From DTPU01 sp963827855 (GTDB lineage Bacteria; Planctomycetota; Phycisphaerae; Sedimentisphaerales; Anaerobacaceae): 64,000 nt of DNA. The position numbers were made by a program, and so were the translations under genes. The notes beneath the pieces were generated by a model. The model worked only from the letters and a program-made list of their open reading frames with translations. It did not search any database and was not told where the DNA came from. The stretch spans positions 1,178,001 to 1,242,000 of the forward strand of contig CAWHBY010000002.1 in NCBI GenBank assembly GCA_963827855.1, given 5' to 3'. Within the stretch, counting starts at the first letter, position 1. Every line of letters starts with the position of its first letter. Shown piece after piece: positions 1 to 7,597 of this stretch.

Positions 1-1027
1 TGCCCCGGAAGAACACCTTCCTGCCGTTGAGCACGAACTGGGTGGCCTGCGTCGAGATCTCACGAAGGCCGAAGGTGACGGACGTGGCCCGCCCGCCGTC
101 CAGGCTCGCCTCGATCCGCGTCAGGCTGGGCGAGAACTCGTCCCAGGGCTGGGGCTTGTCGCCAAGGCCGAATTCGGCCTCGAATGACCCGCCTTTGGCA
201 TCCCAGCTCACGGCCAGCGACTGAGCCCCGCCTCCCCCTTTCAGCCTCAAGAGGCCCTTCCCCGGACTGGCCGTGGCGTTGCCGATGCGACCCTTGATCC
301 CAACGCTCCTGGCAGCGAGGTGGGGGTAGACCTGAAGGTCATCCACCCATACGGCCGGCGTCGTGCGCAGCTCGATGCCGCCCACGATTCCGTTCCAGCT
401 CCCCTGCGTATGGTCGCTGATGCTGTGGGAATTGCAGCCGATGTCGATCACCATCCGGTTGTCGACGCGGATTGTCACGGTGTGCCTGCCTGCGGCAAGG
501 CCGGTGCCCAGGTCGTACTCGTGCGGTGTCGACAGGCTCAGGTTCTGTCCCAGGGCCCGGCCGTCCACCCAGACCTGGGTCTTCCAGTGGGGCCGCTCCA
601 GGAACAGGACCAGCCGTAGTCCCTTCCAGCGGGCCGGCACGTCGATGTCCCGCTGAAACCATGCGGGTCCCGCGTAGAACCGGTCGGGCTGCAGCCAGAA
701 TGGCACCATGATGTGGCCCGGCCTGCGGTAGGCCTCGTACGCGGGTGACGTGAACCAGGACCGGTCCACGATGTCGCCTATCCAAGGCGTATCCACAGTG
801 ACCTCGTCGCCGATACCCTGGCCAGGCAGGGAGCCCGGCAGTCTCACCCGGTCAGGCAGGGCCCTGTAAAACCACCGGTCAGCCACCCCGGTGTCTCCGC
901 GATCGAGCTGGAATCGCCAACAACCCGCCAGGGAGAAGGTGTCCTGCCCTGCCCGGACCGGGGAGTCCGTGCCTGCAGAGATCAGCAGCACCCAGCACAT
1001 TGCGGAGCAGGCGATTCTCTGTCCCAT
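1..1027 (-). CDS. Glycoside hydrolase family 2 protein, N-terminal part (cut by window edge)
   Basis: I translated this frame by hand from the ATG at 1027, which is preceded by a strong AGGAGG with 4 nt spacing. It opens with a signal peptide (MGQRIACSAMCWVLLISAG), then a jelly-roll sugar-binding region typical of GH2 enzymes: WFQRDIDVPARWKG, LFLERPHWKTQVWVDG and HEYDLGTGLAAGRHTVTIRV are hallmark GH2 N-domain stretches. An immunoglobulin-like GH2 domain follows, and the visible part ends at QFVLNGRKVFFRG, the usual entry to the catalytic TIM barrel. The catalytic acids lie beyond position 1, so the substrate (beta-galactoside, mannoside or glucuronide) cannot be read. The protein is likely exported and acts on plant or algal oligosaccharides. 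The sugar transporter next to it on the same strand fits that role. Confidence 0.85.
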   Translation of the reverse strand, partial: MGQRIACSAMCWVLLISAGTDSPVRAGQDTFSLAGCWRFQLDRGDTGVADRWFYRALPDRVRLPGSLPGQGIGDEVTVDTPWIGDIVDRSWFTSPAYEAYRRPGHIMVPFWLQPDRFYAGPAWFQRDIDVPARWKGLRLVLFLERPHWKTQVWVDGRALGQNLSLSTPHEYDLGTGLAAGRHTVTIRVDNRMVIDIGCNSHSISDHTQGSWNGIVGGIELRTTPAVWVDDLQVYPHLAARSVGIKGRIGNATASPGKGLLRLKGGGGAQSLAVSWDAKGGSFEAEFGLGDKPQPWDEFSPSLTRIEASLDGGRATSVTFGLREISTQATQFVLNGRKVFFRG

Positions 1028-1042
1028 GGTACCTCCTATCGA

Positions 1043-1170
1043 AGATCAAAAAGCAAAAGTCAAGATGACAGATCAAAAAGCAAAAATGGGCTGCCGGCTA
1101 TGGCTGTGCCCCTCTTTGATATTTGCCTTGTACTTTTGATCTTTGATTTTTGACTTTTGATTTCTTCTGG
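1043..1170. repeat. Heptanucleotide repeat tract with inverted arms (3' of the sugar transporter)
   Basis: The left arm (1044-1084) reads in 7-nt steps GATCAAA, AAGCAAA, AGTCAAG and again GATCAAA, AAGCAAA. The right arm (1135-1169) reads TTTGATC, TTTGATT, TTTGACT, TTTGATT, TCTTCTG. The arms are largely complementary, so the transcript can form a hairpin. The tract begins 9 nt after the transporter stop codon and fills nearly the whole gap to the GH2 gene. Confidence 0.8.
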
Positions 1171-1178
1171 TGTTTGGT

Positions 1179-2582
1179 TTAGCCCACCAACTCCCGCTCG
1201 ATCTGTTCGAGCGTCTTTCCCTTGGTCTCGGTCAGGCTCAGCCAGATCCCCACAAGCCCTGCCACGCAGATGGCCGCATAGATCCAGAAGGTCCATGACG
1301 GCCCCAGCCTGGCATTCAGCAAGGGAAAGGTGTAAGTCAGGATGAAGCAGGCGATCCACAGCGAGGCCACGGCCACCGCCATGGCTGCGCCGCGGATGCG
1401 ATTCGGAAAGATCTCGGAGATGACCACCCACGTCACGGGCGCCAGGGACATGGCATAGCAGCCGATGGCCGCCAGTACGAGCAGCAGCAGGGGAAGGCCC
1501 TGAACGCCCCAGAGATAGCACAGGCCCAGTGCGGTGTAGATCACGGCCAGGCCTGCAGCCCCGAACAACATCAGAGGCCTGCGCCCTGCCCGGTCCACGA
1601 CGCCCAGCGCCACGAACGTGAATGCCAGGTTGACCGAGCCTGTCCAGGCGATGTTGGCCAGAACGCTGGAGATGTCATAGCCTGCTGCCTTGAAGATCTC
1701 CTCTGCATAGTTGAAGACCACGTTGATGCCGCACCACTGCTGGAACACCGCCAGAAAGACGCCCAGGGCCACCACCCTGAACATCCGGCGGTCGAGCAGC
1801 TCCGAGAAGCGGACCCGTCCGATCTCGTTGACCAGCGTGGCCTGGATGTCCGCCATGGCGCTTGCAGCGTAGCGGTCTCCGCCGATCCGGGCCAGCACAC
1901 CCCTCGCCCGTTCCGGCCTGCCGTTCTTGACCAGCCATCTGGGGCTCTCAGGCACAAAGAACATGCTGCCAAAAAACAGCAGGGAAGGGATCGCGCAGAG
2001 GGCGAACATCCACCTCCAGGCCTCTTGGCCGTACCAGGAGCTCCGGATGAACTCGTCGCCTGCGCCCGCAGGCAGGTGCCGGACCAGCAGCCAATTGATG
2101 AACTGGGCAGCGAGGATGCCGATGACGATGGTGAGCTGGTTCACGGACACGAGCCTTCCCCGCATGGCCGCAGGCGAGATCTCGGCGATGTACATGGGCG
2201 AGAGGCTCGAGGCCAGGCCTATGGCCACGCCGCCCAGTATCCGCCAGCCGACGAACACCCTGAAGCTGGGAGCGAGGGCATTGCCCAGGGAGGTGACCAG
2301 AAACAAGGCCGCGGCACAGAGGAGCAGCCGCTTGCGCCCGAACCGGTCGCTCAAGGCGCCTGCCACCAGGGCGCCGACCAGGCAGCCCACCAGTGCACAA
2401 CTGTTGGCCCATCCCTTGATCGCAGCGTCGGTCAGGCCGAAGTACCGCTCGAAGAACGGCTTGGCCCCGCCGATCACGACCCAGTCGTAGCCGAAGAGCA
2501 GCCCGCCCATCGCCGCCACGCCGCAGATCATCCACAGAAAGCCCATGTTGAATCGCGAGCCGTTGTCAGACGGGTGCTGCAT
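1179..2582 (-). CDS. Sugar/H+ symporter, MFS sugar porter family
   Basis: This 467-residue protein has the usual length for the sugar porter family (XylE, GalP, GlcP) and about 12 hydrophobic segments. Diagnostic motifs are in order: DRFGRKR after TM2, PESPRWLVKNGR at the end of TM6, QQWCGINVVFNYAEEIF in TM7, DRAGRRPLMLFG between TM8 and TM9, and ETKGKTLEQIE at the C-terminus. It should take up a monosaccharide (xylose, glucose or galactose type) across the inner membrane with protons. The ATG at 2582 has AAGGAG seven bases upstream. It lies 25 nt after the UroD-like gene and upstream of a GH2 glycosidase on the same strand, which suggests a small sugar-utilisation operon. The exact sugar cannot be assigned. 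Confidence 0.9.
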   Translation of the reverse strand: MQHPSDNGSRFNMGFLWMICGVAAMGGLLFGYDWVVIGGAKPFFERYFGLTDAAIKGWANSCALVGCLVGALVAGALSDRFGRKRLLLCAAALFLVTSLGNALAPSFRVFVGWRILGGVAIGLASSLSPMYIAEISPAAMRGRLVSVNQLTIVIGILAAQFINWLLVRHLPAGAGDEFIRSSWYGQEAWRWMFALCAIPSLLFFGSMFFVPESPRWLVKNGRPERARGVLARIGGDRYAASAMADIQATLVNEIGRVRFSELLDRRMFRVVALGVFLAVFQQWCGINVVFNYAEEIFKAAGYDISSVLANIAWTGSVNLAFTFVALGVVDRAGRRPLMLFGAAGLAVIYTALGLCYLWGVQGLPLLLLVLAAIGCYAMSLAPVTWVVISEIFPNRIRGAAMAVAVASLWIACFILTYTFPLLNARLGPSWTFWIYAAICVAGLVGIWLSLTETKGKTLEQIERELVG

Positions 2583-2607
2583 ATTGGCGCTCCTTCAGGG
2601 GTGTGTC

Positions 2608-3876
2608 TCAGGTCCGCTTCCGGGCATCGTCCACGGCCCGCAGCATCGCCAGGATATTCTCCACGGGCACGTTGGACAGGATGTTGTGGACCGCGTTGAA
2701 CACAAAGCCCGTACCATCGCCGAACAGGATGTCGATCCTCTGGCGGACCTCGGTGTACACCTCCTCTGGCGTACCGAACGGCAGGGTCTTCTGCGTATCC
2801 ACCCCGCCGCCCCAGAAGACGAGGTCCTTCCCGAACTCCTTCTTGAGCTCCCGGGGGTCCATGCCTGTGGCCGAACACTGCACGGGGTTCAGTACGTCCA
2901 CGCCTGCGTCGATGAACTCGGGGATCAGCGGCCGGACCGCGCCGCAACTGTGGATGAAGACCTTCCAGTTCGTCAGCCTGTGGACCTGATCGCACACCGC
3001 CTTCAGGTACGGCTTGTACAGGTCGCGGAAGGTGGCCACAGAACAGAAGGTGCTGTTCTGGGTTCCGAAGTCCGTGCCGCTGACGAAGGCCACCTGCACC
3101 TTGTCACCCAGGGCGCCCGCCAGACGATCGATGTTGGCGAGCGCCACCTGGCACTGCTTCTCGAACACGGCCTTCACGTAGGAGGGCCGCGTCAGTGTGG
3201 AGATGTACCACTCCTCCACGTCGCGGATGCCCTTGGGGTGTTTCAGCCAGGGAGCAGGGACCAGGGCGATGTCGCCGAAGGCGGCGCCGCCGATCGTGAT
3301 GTAGATTCCGTATTCGGTCTGGCCGTGGGCGTGGTTCACCGCCGCTGCGTAGTAGCGGATGTCGTTGTCACTGATCGGACCGAATTCCTCCAGGTTGTCT
3401 TCGGGATCGAGCCGATCCTCGTCGATCGGGTCCTGGCGGCGGATGGAATCGAAGAAGTACCCGTCACAGGGCATCCTCGCACAGGGAGGGGCGCCCGTGT
3501 CTCCCTCGGGGTACATCAGGGTGTCGCCGTTGTCGTCGCGGGTAAAGTTGAACTGGCCGGGAACCAGGCAAGGCGTGCCGTCGGGCATGACAAAGGGCTT
3601 CCACCCGTCCGCTGGATACCCGAACATCGTGCCGGGCGTGGGGACGCCGATCACGTCGAGTGCCAGGGCCTCGCGCAAGGCGTCATCCACCTCACCGAGC
3701 ATCTGGTAGGGTTCGTGTACCCTGACCCTGTAGCCAGGATCCCCAAGGACTGCCTGCCGGAGTCTGTGGAGGGCGCAGACGCCAATCCCGGTCTGCCCCC
3801 CTGCCCCCAGGTCCACACACAGCCGGTCGACGGGCTGGTGATTCAACGTTGCCTGCAGTCGTTCGCGTGAGGTCAT
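2608..3876 (-). CDS. Uroporphyrinogen decarboxylase-family protein (MtaA/corrinoid methyltransferase-like)
   Basis: A protein of about 422 residues with the UroD TIM-barrel fold. It begins MTSRERLQATLNHQPVDR, the usual opening of non-haem UroD relatives in planctomycetes. It carries FIHSCGAV and LNPVQCSATG, positions matching the His-x-Cys and Cys zinc ligands of methylcobamide:CoM-type methyltransferases (MtaA/MtbA). True HemE would not carry this zinc site, so a methyl-transfer role or an uncharacterised role in sugar catabolism is more likely than haem synthesis. I prefer the ATG at 3876, preceded by CAGGA. An upstream in-frame ATG at 3903 (after AGGTAGCCC) would add nine residues. It sits directly upstream of the sugar symporter, and the two are probably co-transcribed. 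Confidence 0.75.
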   Translation of the reverse strand: MTSRERLQATLNHQPVDRLCVDLGAGGQTGIGVCALHRLRQAVLGDPGYRVRVHEPYQMLGEVDDALREALALDVIGVPTPGTMFGYPADGWKPFVMPDGTPCLVPGQFNFTRDDNGDTLMYPEGDTGAPPCARMPCDGYFFDSIRRQDPIDEDRLDPEDNLEEFGPISDNDIRYYAAAVNHAHGQTEYGIYITIGGAAFGDIALVPAPWLKHPKGIRDVEEWYISTLTRPSYVKAVFEKQCQVALANIDRLAGALGDKVQVAFVSGTDFGTQNSTFCSVATFRDLYKPYLKAVCDQVHRLTNWKVFIHSCGAVRPLIPEFIDAGVDVLNPVQCSATGMDPRELKKEFGKDLVFWGGGVDTQKTLPFGTPEEVYTEVRQRIDILFGDGTGFVFNAVHNILSNVPVENILAMLRAVDDARKRT

Positions 3877-3976
3877 GACCATTCCTGTACGTGCCCCTTC
3901 CATGGGCTACCTATCATATCGCCTTGGGTTTTGGCTGCAACAATGGATCGCGAGACTGGCTGAATCCGAAACCGCT

Positions 3977-5548
3977 CTAGTCAGACCCCAGCGCCCGGGT
4001 CACGACCTCCCGCATCAGGGCCGGGTCTGCGTCCTGGCCCGTGAACAGCCGGAACTGGGCCATCGCCTGGCTGACGAACATGGAAACGCCGTCGATACAG
4101 ACAGCCCCCTTTTCCGCCGCAGTCCGAAGGAGCTGGGTCCGCACGGGATTGTACACCGTATCGAACACGGCCATCTCCGGGCGCAGGACCGAGGCAGCCA
4201 CGGGCATGGCGTCCACGTTCGGATGCATGCCCACGCTGGTGCAGTTGACCAGGAGTCTGCATCCGGGCCCCTCCAGGCCATCGAGGCCATCGCAGCGACA
4301 CCCGAACTCTGCAGCCAGCGCCTGGGCCTTGGCAGCGGTGCGGTTGTAGATCGTGACCTCTGCCTGTGCATCCCGCAGGCCAGCCACGATCGCCCTCGCC
4401 ACGCCTCCTGCGCCGATCACGGCCACGGGCCAGCCCTTCAACTGGTCGCGTCTGAGCTTCAGGGTCGTCAGCAGGGCATCCATCGCGCCCAGGTAATCAG
4501 TATTGAAGGCCTCCAACCGGCCACCCGCATCCAGCAGCAGGGTATTGGCCGCACCGATCCGTCCAGCAAGGCCCTGCACGGAACCTCCCCTGGCCTGGAC
4601 GTACTCCAAGGCGCTCTGCTTGTGCGGGACCGTGACACTGAACCCCCGCAGCCCCAGCCAGGGTCTCTGGCGGACCGCATCCAGGAAGGCAAAGAGCCCG
4701 TCTCGCCCCCCTGCCACCCAGAAAGGCAGGTACACGGCGTTGATCCCCACCCTGGCTAGGCAGGCATTGTGGATCGCGGGGCTCATGGAATGCGCCACAG
4801 GATCGCCGATGACGCCGTAGAACTCCGTGTCCCCGTCGATCGCGTCAGACCTGTACAGGCCCTTCATCCGGTCGATCGGGATCTGGCCCGGCGCAGTCGC
4901 GCCCGCAGCGTCCACACTGGCGTATGTGAAGAGGCCTGCCAGCTTCTTGGCCAGCACCCGCGTGACCAGGCCCGCAGCGCCCATGCAGGAAACGATCTTC
5001 TCGTGCCGGTCGCTGTGGAGCAGGTCCAGTGCGTCAAAGCAATCGTTGACGTGCCGGGCCGTATACACCAGCTTTGGGATCGCGCCATCCTGTGCAGCCA
5101 GCGAGGCCCGATAGCGGTCGCTCAACGAGGCGAACCCCGCCTCCCAGGCGTGGGACGACAAGATCAGCCGGGTCCTGGGAGAGCGGACCAGGGCCGCTCG
5201 CAGACCCGCCGCTTCAGGCAGTTCGAAGTTCTCCAACTCCACGTCCACGAATTCGGCGCCGGCCTCTACGGCCGAGACCAGGACCTCCATCCGGACCGCC
5301 ATGGGGTGATCGACCAGCCCCCCTTCCCGGCTGTCGCGGCAGGTCACGATCAGGGGCCGGCCGGGACCGGCCTTGGACCGGACCCTGGCCACCAGGTCCT
5401 TCACGACCTGTCCTGTCAGGTCCTTCAGGGCGTCCGACCGAAGCTCGATGGCCTCTGCCCCGCCTGCCACGGCTCGATCCGCCTGGTCTGCCATGGCCTG
5501 GCTGGTGGGGGCGGTCACGGGCACCACGATGAGGGTGGTCCTGGTCAT
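3977..5548 (-). CDS. aroDE: Bifunctional 3-dehydroquinate dehydratase (type I)/shikimate dehydrogenase
   Basis: A 523-residue fusion catalysing steps three and four of the shikimate pathway. Residues 1 to about 235 are a type I dehydroquinase: ELRSD, LIVTCRDSREGG, the catalytic His in ILSSHAW, and the Schiff-base Lys in KLVYTARHVNDCFDAL. Residues 240-523 are shikimate dehydrogenase: YGVIGDPVAHSMSP, the catalytic Lys in FSVTVPHKQS, the NTDYLGAMD aspartate, a Rossmann motif VIGAGGVARAIVAGL with YNRT selecting NADP, and VNCTSVGMHP. All key residues are present, so it should be active in the cytoplasm. Its ATG overlaps the stop of the NYN gene (ATGA), implying translational coupling. AroD-AroE fusions are also known in plants, chlamydiae and other planctomycetes. 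Confidence 0.95.
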   Translation of the reverse strand: MTRTTLIVVPVTAPTSQAMADQADRAVAGGAEAIELRSDALKDLTGQVVKDLVARVRSKAGPGRPLIVTCRDSREGGLVDHPMAVRMEVLVSAVEAGAEFVDVELENFELPEAAGLRAALVRSPRTRLILSSHAWEAGFASLSDRYRASLAAQDGAIPKLVYTARHVNDCFDALDLLHSDRHEKIVSCMGAAGLVTRVLAKKLAGLFTYASVDAAGATAPGQIPIDRMKGLYRSDAIDGDTEFYGVIGDPVAHSMSPAIHNACLARVGINAVYLPFWVAGGRDGLFAFLDAVRQRPWLGLRGFSVTVPHKQSALEYVQARGGSVQGLAGRIGAANTLLLDAGGRLEAFNTDYLGAMDALLTTLKLRRDQLKGWPVAVIGAGGVARAIVAGLRDAQAEVTIYNRTAAKAQALAAEFGCRCDGLDGLEGPGCRLLVNCTSVGMHPNVDAMPVAASVLRPEMAVFDTVYNPVRTQLLRTAAEKGAVCIDGVSMFVSQAMAQFRLFTGQDADPALMREVVTRALGSD

Positions 5549-6090
5549 GGCCGATCGCCCCGTTTCTTGGTCTTCGGGTCCGGAGGACCCTGTTTGCCGC
5601 CTTCCTGCTCATCCAGGCCAAACAGCTCCAGCCACTTGTCCGTCTCGCTCTCGCTCAGGCCATGGCGCTTGGCCGTGGGCTCCGGGACGGTCCGCTTCTT
5701 TCCCACCTCGGCCAGGACCTTCTCCCAGAAGGGCTCGGACTTGATCACCGTGGCCTTTCCGTGCACCGCGGCCAGGCGGAGCCTGCGGTCATTGCTCACA
5801 AGCGTCAGGGGCACGGAAGAGGCGCGGACCTTGATCCTCTTCTCGATCACGTCATCGGCGTCCCGGCCGATCCCGGAAAAGGAGACCATGAGATTCGGGA
5901 TCGCCTCCAATTGGCCTCTCGCTGAGGGCCTGGGGCCTGTCCCATCAAAGACCAACTCGCCTTCATCGCGGGTCAGGGTCAGGAATCGCCCGATGGTCCA
6001 GCACATGCGGACTTCATCCACGGGTGCGAACCGCTCGTCGTCGTTCCGGATCGCCCACAGGAGGTTGTTCCCGTCGATGAGGTAGGGCAT
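5545..6090 (-). CDS. NYN-domain (YacP/Rae1-like) predicted ribonuclease
   Basis: A 181-residue protein. Its first ~140 residues match the NYN (PIN-like) nuclease fold: DGNNLLWAI at the N-terminus, ELVFDGTGP, the acidic ADDVIEKRI, and LVSNDRRLR, which together supply the metal-binding aspartates. The remaining ~40 residues are charged and low-complexity (ending PPDPKTKKRGDRP). In Firmicutes, YacP/Rae1 is a ribosome-associated endoribonuclease that cleaves mRNA; a similar RNA-processing role is inferred here. GGAGAT lies seven bases before the ATG. The gene sits 29 nt after pyrC and overlaps aroDE by 4 nt, so it belongs to one minus-strand operon with them. Confidence 0.75.
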   Translation of the reverse strand: MPYLIDGNNLLWAIRNDDERFAPVDEVRMCWTIGRFLTLTRDEGELVFDGTGPRPSARGQLEAIPNLMVSFSGIGRDADDVIEKRIKVRASSVPLTLVSNDRRLRLAAVHGKATVIKSEPFWEKVLAEVGKKRTVPEPTAKRHGLSESETDKWLELFGLDEQEGGKQGPPDPKTKKRGDRP

Positions 6091-6119
6091 GCTCTATCTC
6101 CGGACAGCGGCCCGGACCA

Positions 6120-7430
6120 CTAGACGGCACGGTGGTCGTACCGGATCTCTCCACCCACGATCGTCTTTTCCACCACACCCTTCAATCGCCAGCCGTGGTA
6201 AGGACAGTTGCGGCTCTTGGAGACGAAGGTGTTGACGTCCACCGTGTATTCGGCCTCAGGATCGATGATCGTGATGTCCGCCTGCTTGCCCCGGCCCAGC
6301 GTGCCTTTGTCGATGCCGATGATGCTGGCAGGCCCGATGGTCATCAACCGGATGAGACCCGGCCAATCCAGGATCCGCGGCCCGATCAGGGCCTTGATGT
6401 AGAGGGACAGCGAGCACTCCAGACTGGCGATCCCGAACGGCGCAGTCAGGAACTCCAGCTCTTTCTCGCTCTGAAGGTGGGGCGCGTGGTCTGTGGCCAG
6501 GGCGTCGACGAGTCCCTCCCCTACCGCCTGCTTGACGGCCTCCACGTCCGCACCGGACCGCAGTGGAGGGTCGACTTTGTAGTTCGTGTCGTAGTCACAG
6601 CAGCACTTTTCCGTCAGCAGGAGATGGTGGGGCGTGACCTCACAGGTCACCGGCAGGCCCTGCTTCTTGGCGGTTCGCATCAGATCCATGGATCCGGCCG
6701 TGGACAGGTGTTGGGCGTGGTACCGAACCTTCGCCTTGCGGGCCAACTGGATGTCACGCCACAGCATGGCCTCTTCAGCCAGAACGTCCATACCGGGAAG
6801 TCCCAGGATCGTGGAATAGTACCCCGCGTTCATCACGCCGCCCGCCGCGAAGGCACTGTCTTCGCAATGCTGGGCCACCACCTTGCCGAACATCCCGGCG
6901 TACTTGAGGGCCCGCAACATCACGGCCGGATTCTGCACGCCGTTGCCGTCATCGGTGAAACCCACTGCGCCCGCCTCGGTCATCAGGCCCATCTCGGCCA
7001 GATCCTCGCCCCGCCGGCCCTGGGTGATCGCGCCCATCACGTACACGTGGGTTTTGCGGGCCTGGCGGCCCTTGCGGTGCACGTACTCCACGTCCGGCTC
7101 GTTCTCGATGGTCGGCTTGGTATTGGGCATGCACACCACGGAGGTGAAGCCCGCCTTGACGGCCGCCGCAGAGCCGCTGGCGATCGTCTCTTCTTCTTCA
7201 TCGCCTGGGTCTCGGAAATGGACGTGCATATCGATCAGACCCGGCACCACCAGCTTGCCGGTCGCATCGATGACCAGGGGGACCTTCTTCTCTGCGCCTG
7301 GACCGAGGTTGCCGACCTCGGCGATCTTTCCGTCGAGGACCAGCACATCCATCTTGCCGTTCACGTTGTGGCTGGGGTCAATGACCTGACCTGCCTTGAT
7401 TAGAAGCTGCCCTGTCATAGGCGTCGACAC
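6120..7430 (-). CDS. pyrC: Dihydroorotase, class I
   Basis: This 436-residue enzyme catalyses the ring closure of carbamoyl-aspartate to dihydroorotate, step three of pyrimidine synthesis. It has the class I zinc site in order: DMHVHFRDPG (His-x-His), AQHCEDSAF, HAQHLSTAGSMDL, and LATDHAPH with the catalytic Asp. The product of PyrB, encoded about 3 kb away on the other strand, is its substrate. I chose the GTG at 7430 because GGAGCAG sits directly upstream; the ATG four codons later lacks a well-spaced ribosome site. It heads a minus-strand run with the NYN gene and aroDE. Confidence 0.95.
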   Translation of the reverse strand: MSTPMTGQLLIKAGQVIDPSHNVNGKMDVLVLDGKIAEVGNLGPGAEKKVPLVIDATGKLVVPGLIDMHVHFRDPGDEEEETIASGSAAAVKAGFTSVVCMPNTKPTIENEPDVEYVHRKGRQARKTHVYVMGAITQGRRGEDLAEMGLMTEAGAVGFTDDGNGVQNPAVMLRALKYAGMFGKVVAQHCEDSAFAAGGVMNAGYYSTILGLPGMDVLAEEAMLWRDIQLARKAKVRYHAQHLSTAGSMDLMRTAKKQGLPVTCEVTPHHLLLTEKCCCDYDTNYKVDPPLRSGADVEAVKQAVGEGLVDALATDHAPHLQSEKELEFLTAPFGIASLECSLSLYIKALIGPRILDWPGLIRLMTIGPASIIGIDKGTLGRGKQADITIIDPEAEYTVDVNTFVSKSRNCPYHGWRLKGVVEKTIVGGEIRYDHRAV

Positions 7431-7506
7431 CTGCTCCGGCCCTGTCTGCAGGCTGAACAGCCAGCCTGTCGGGCTAGATATTTACCAAAAACCAAGGCAG
7501 AAGGAA

Positions 7507-7597
7507 AGAAGTAAGAGGTAAGAAGTAAGAGGTAAGAGACAACAAGCAAGAGGCAGGTAGTTTCTTACCTCTTACCTCTTGCTTCTTGCTTCTCTTT
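7507..7597. repeat. Heptanucleotide repeat tract, 13 consecutive 7-mers, self-complementary
   Basis: Thirteen 7-nt words follow each other without a break: AGAAGTA, AGAGGTA, AGAAGTA, AGAGGTA, AGAGACA, ACAAGCA, AGAGGCA, GGTAGTT, TCTTACC, TCTTACC, TCTTGCT, TCTTGCT, TCTCTTT. The first half is complementary to the second, giving a long imperfect hairpin. The tract starts at the base next to the stop codon of the subtilase gene and may act as its terminator or 3'-end stabiliser. Confidence 0.85.
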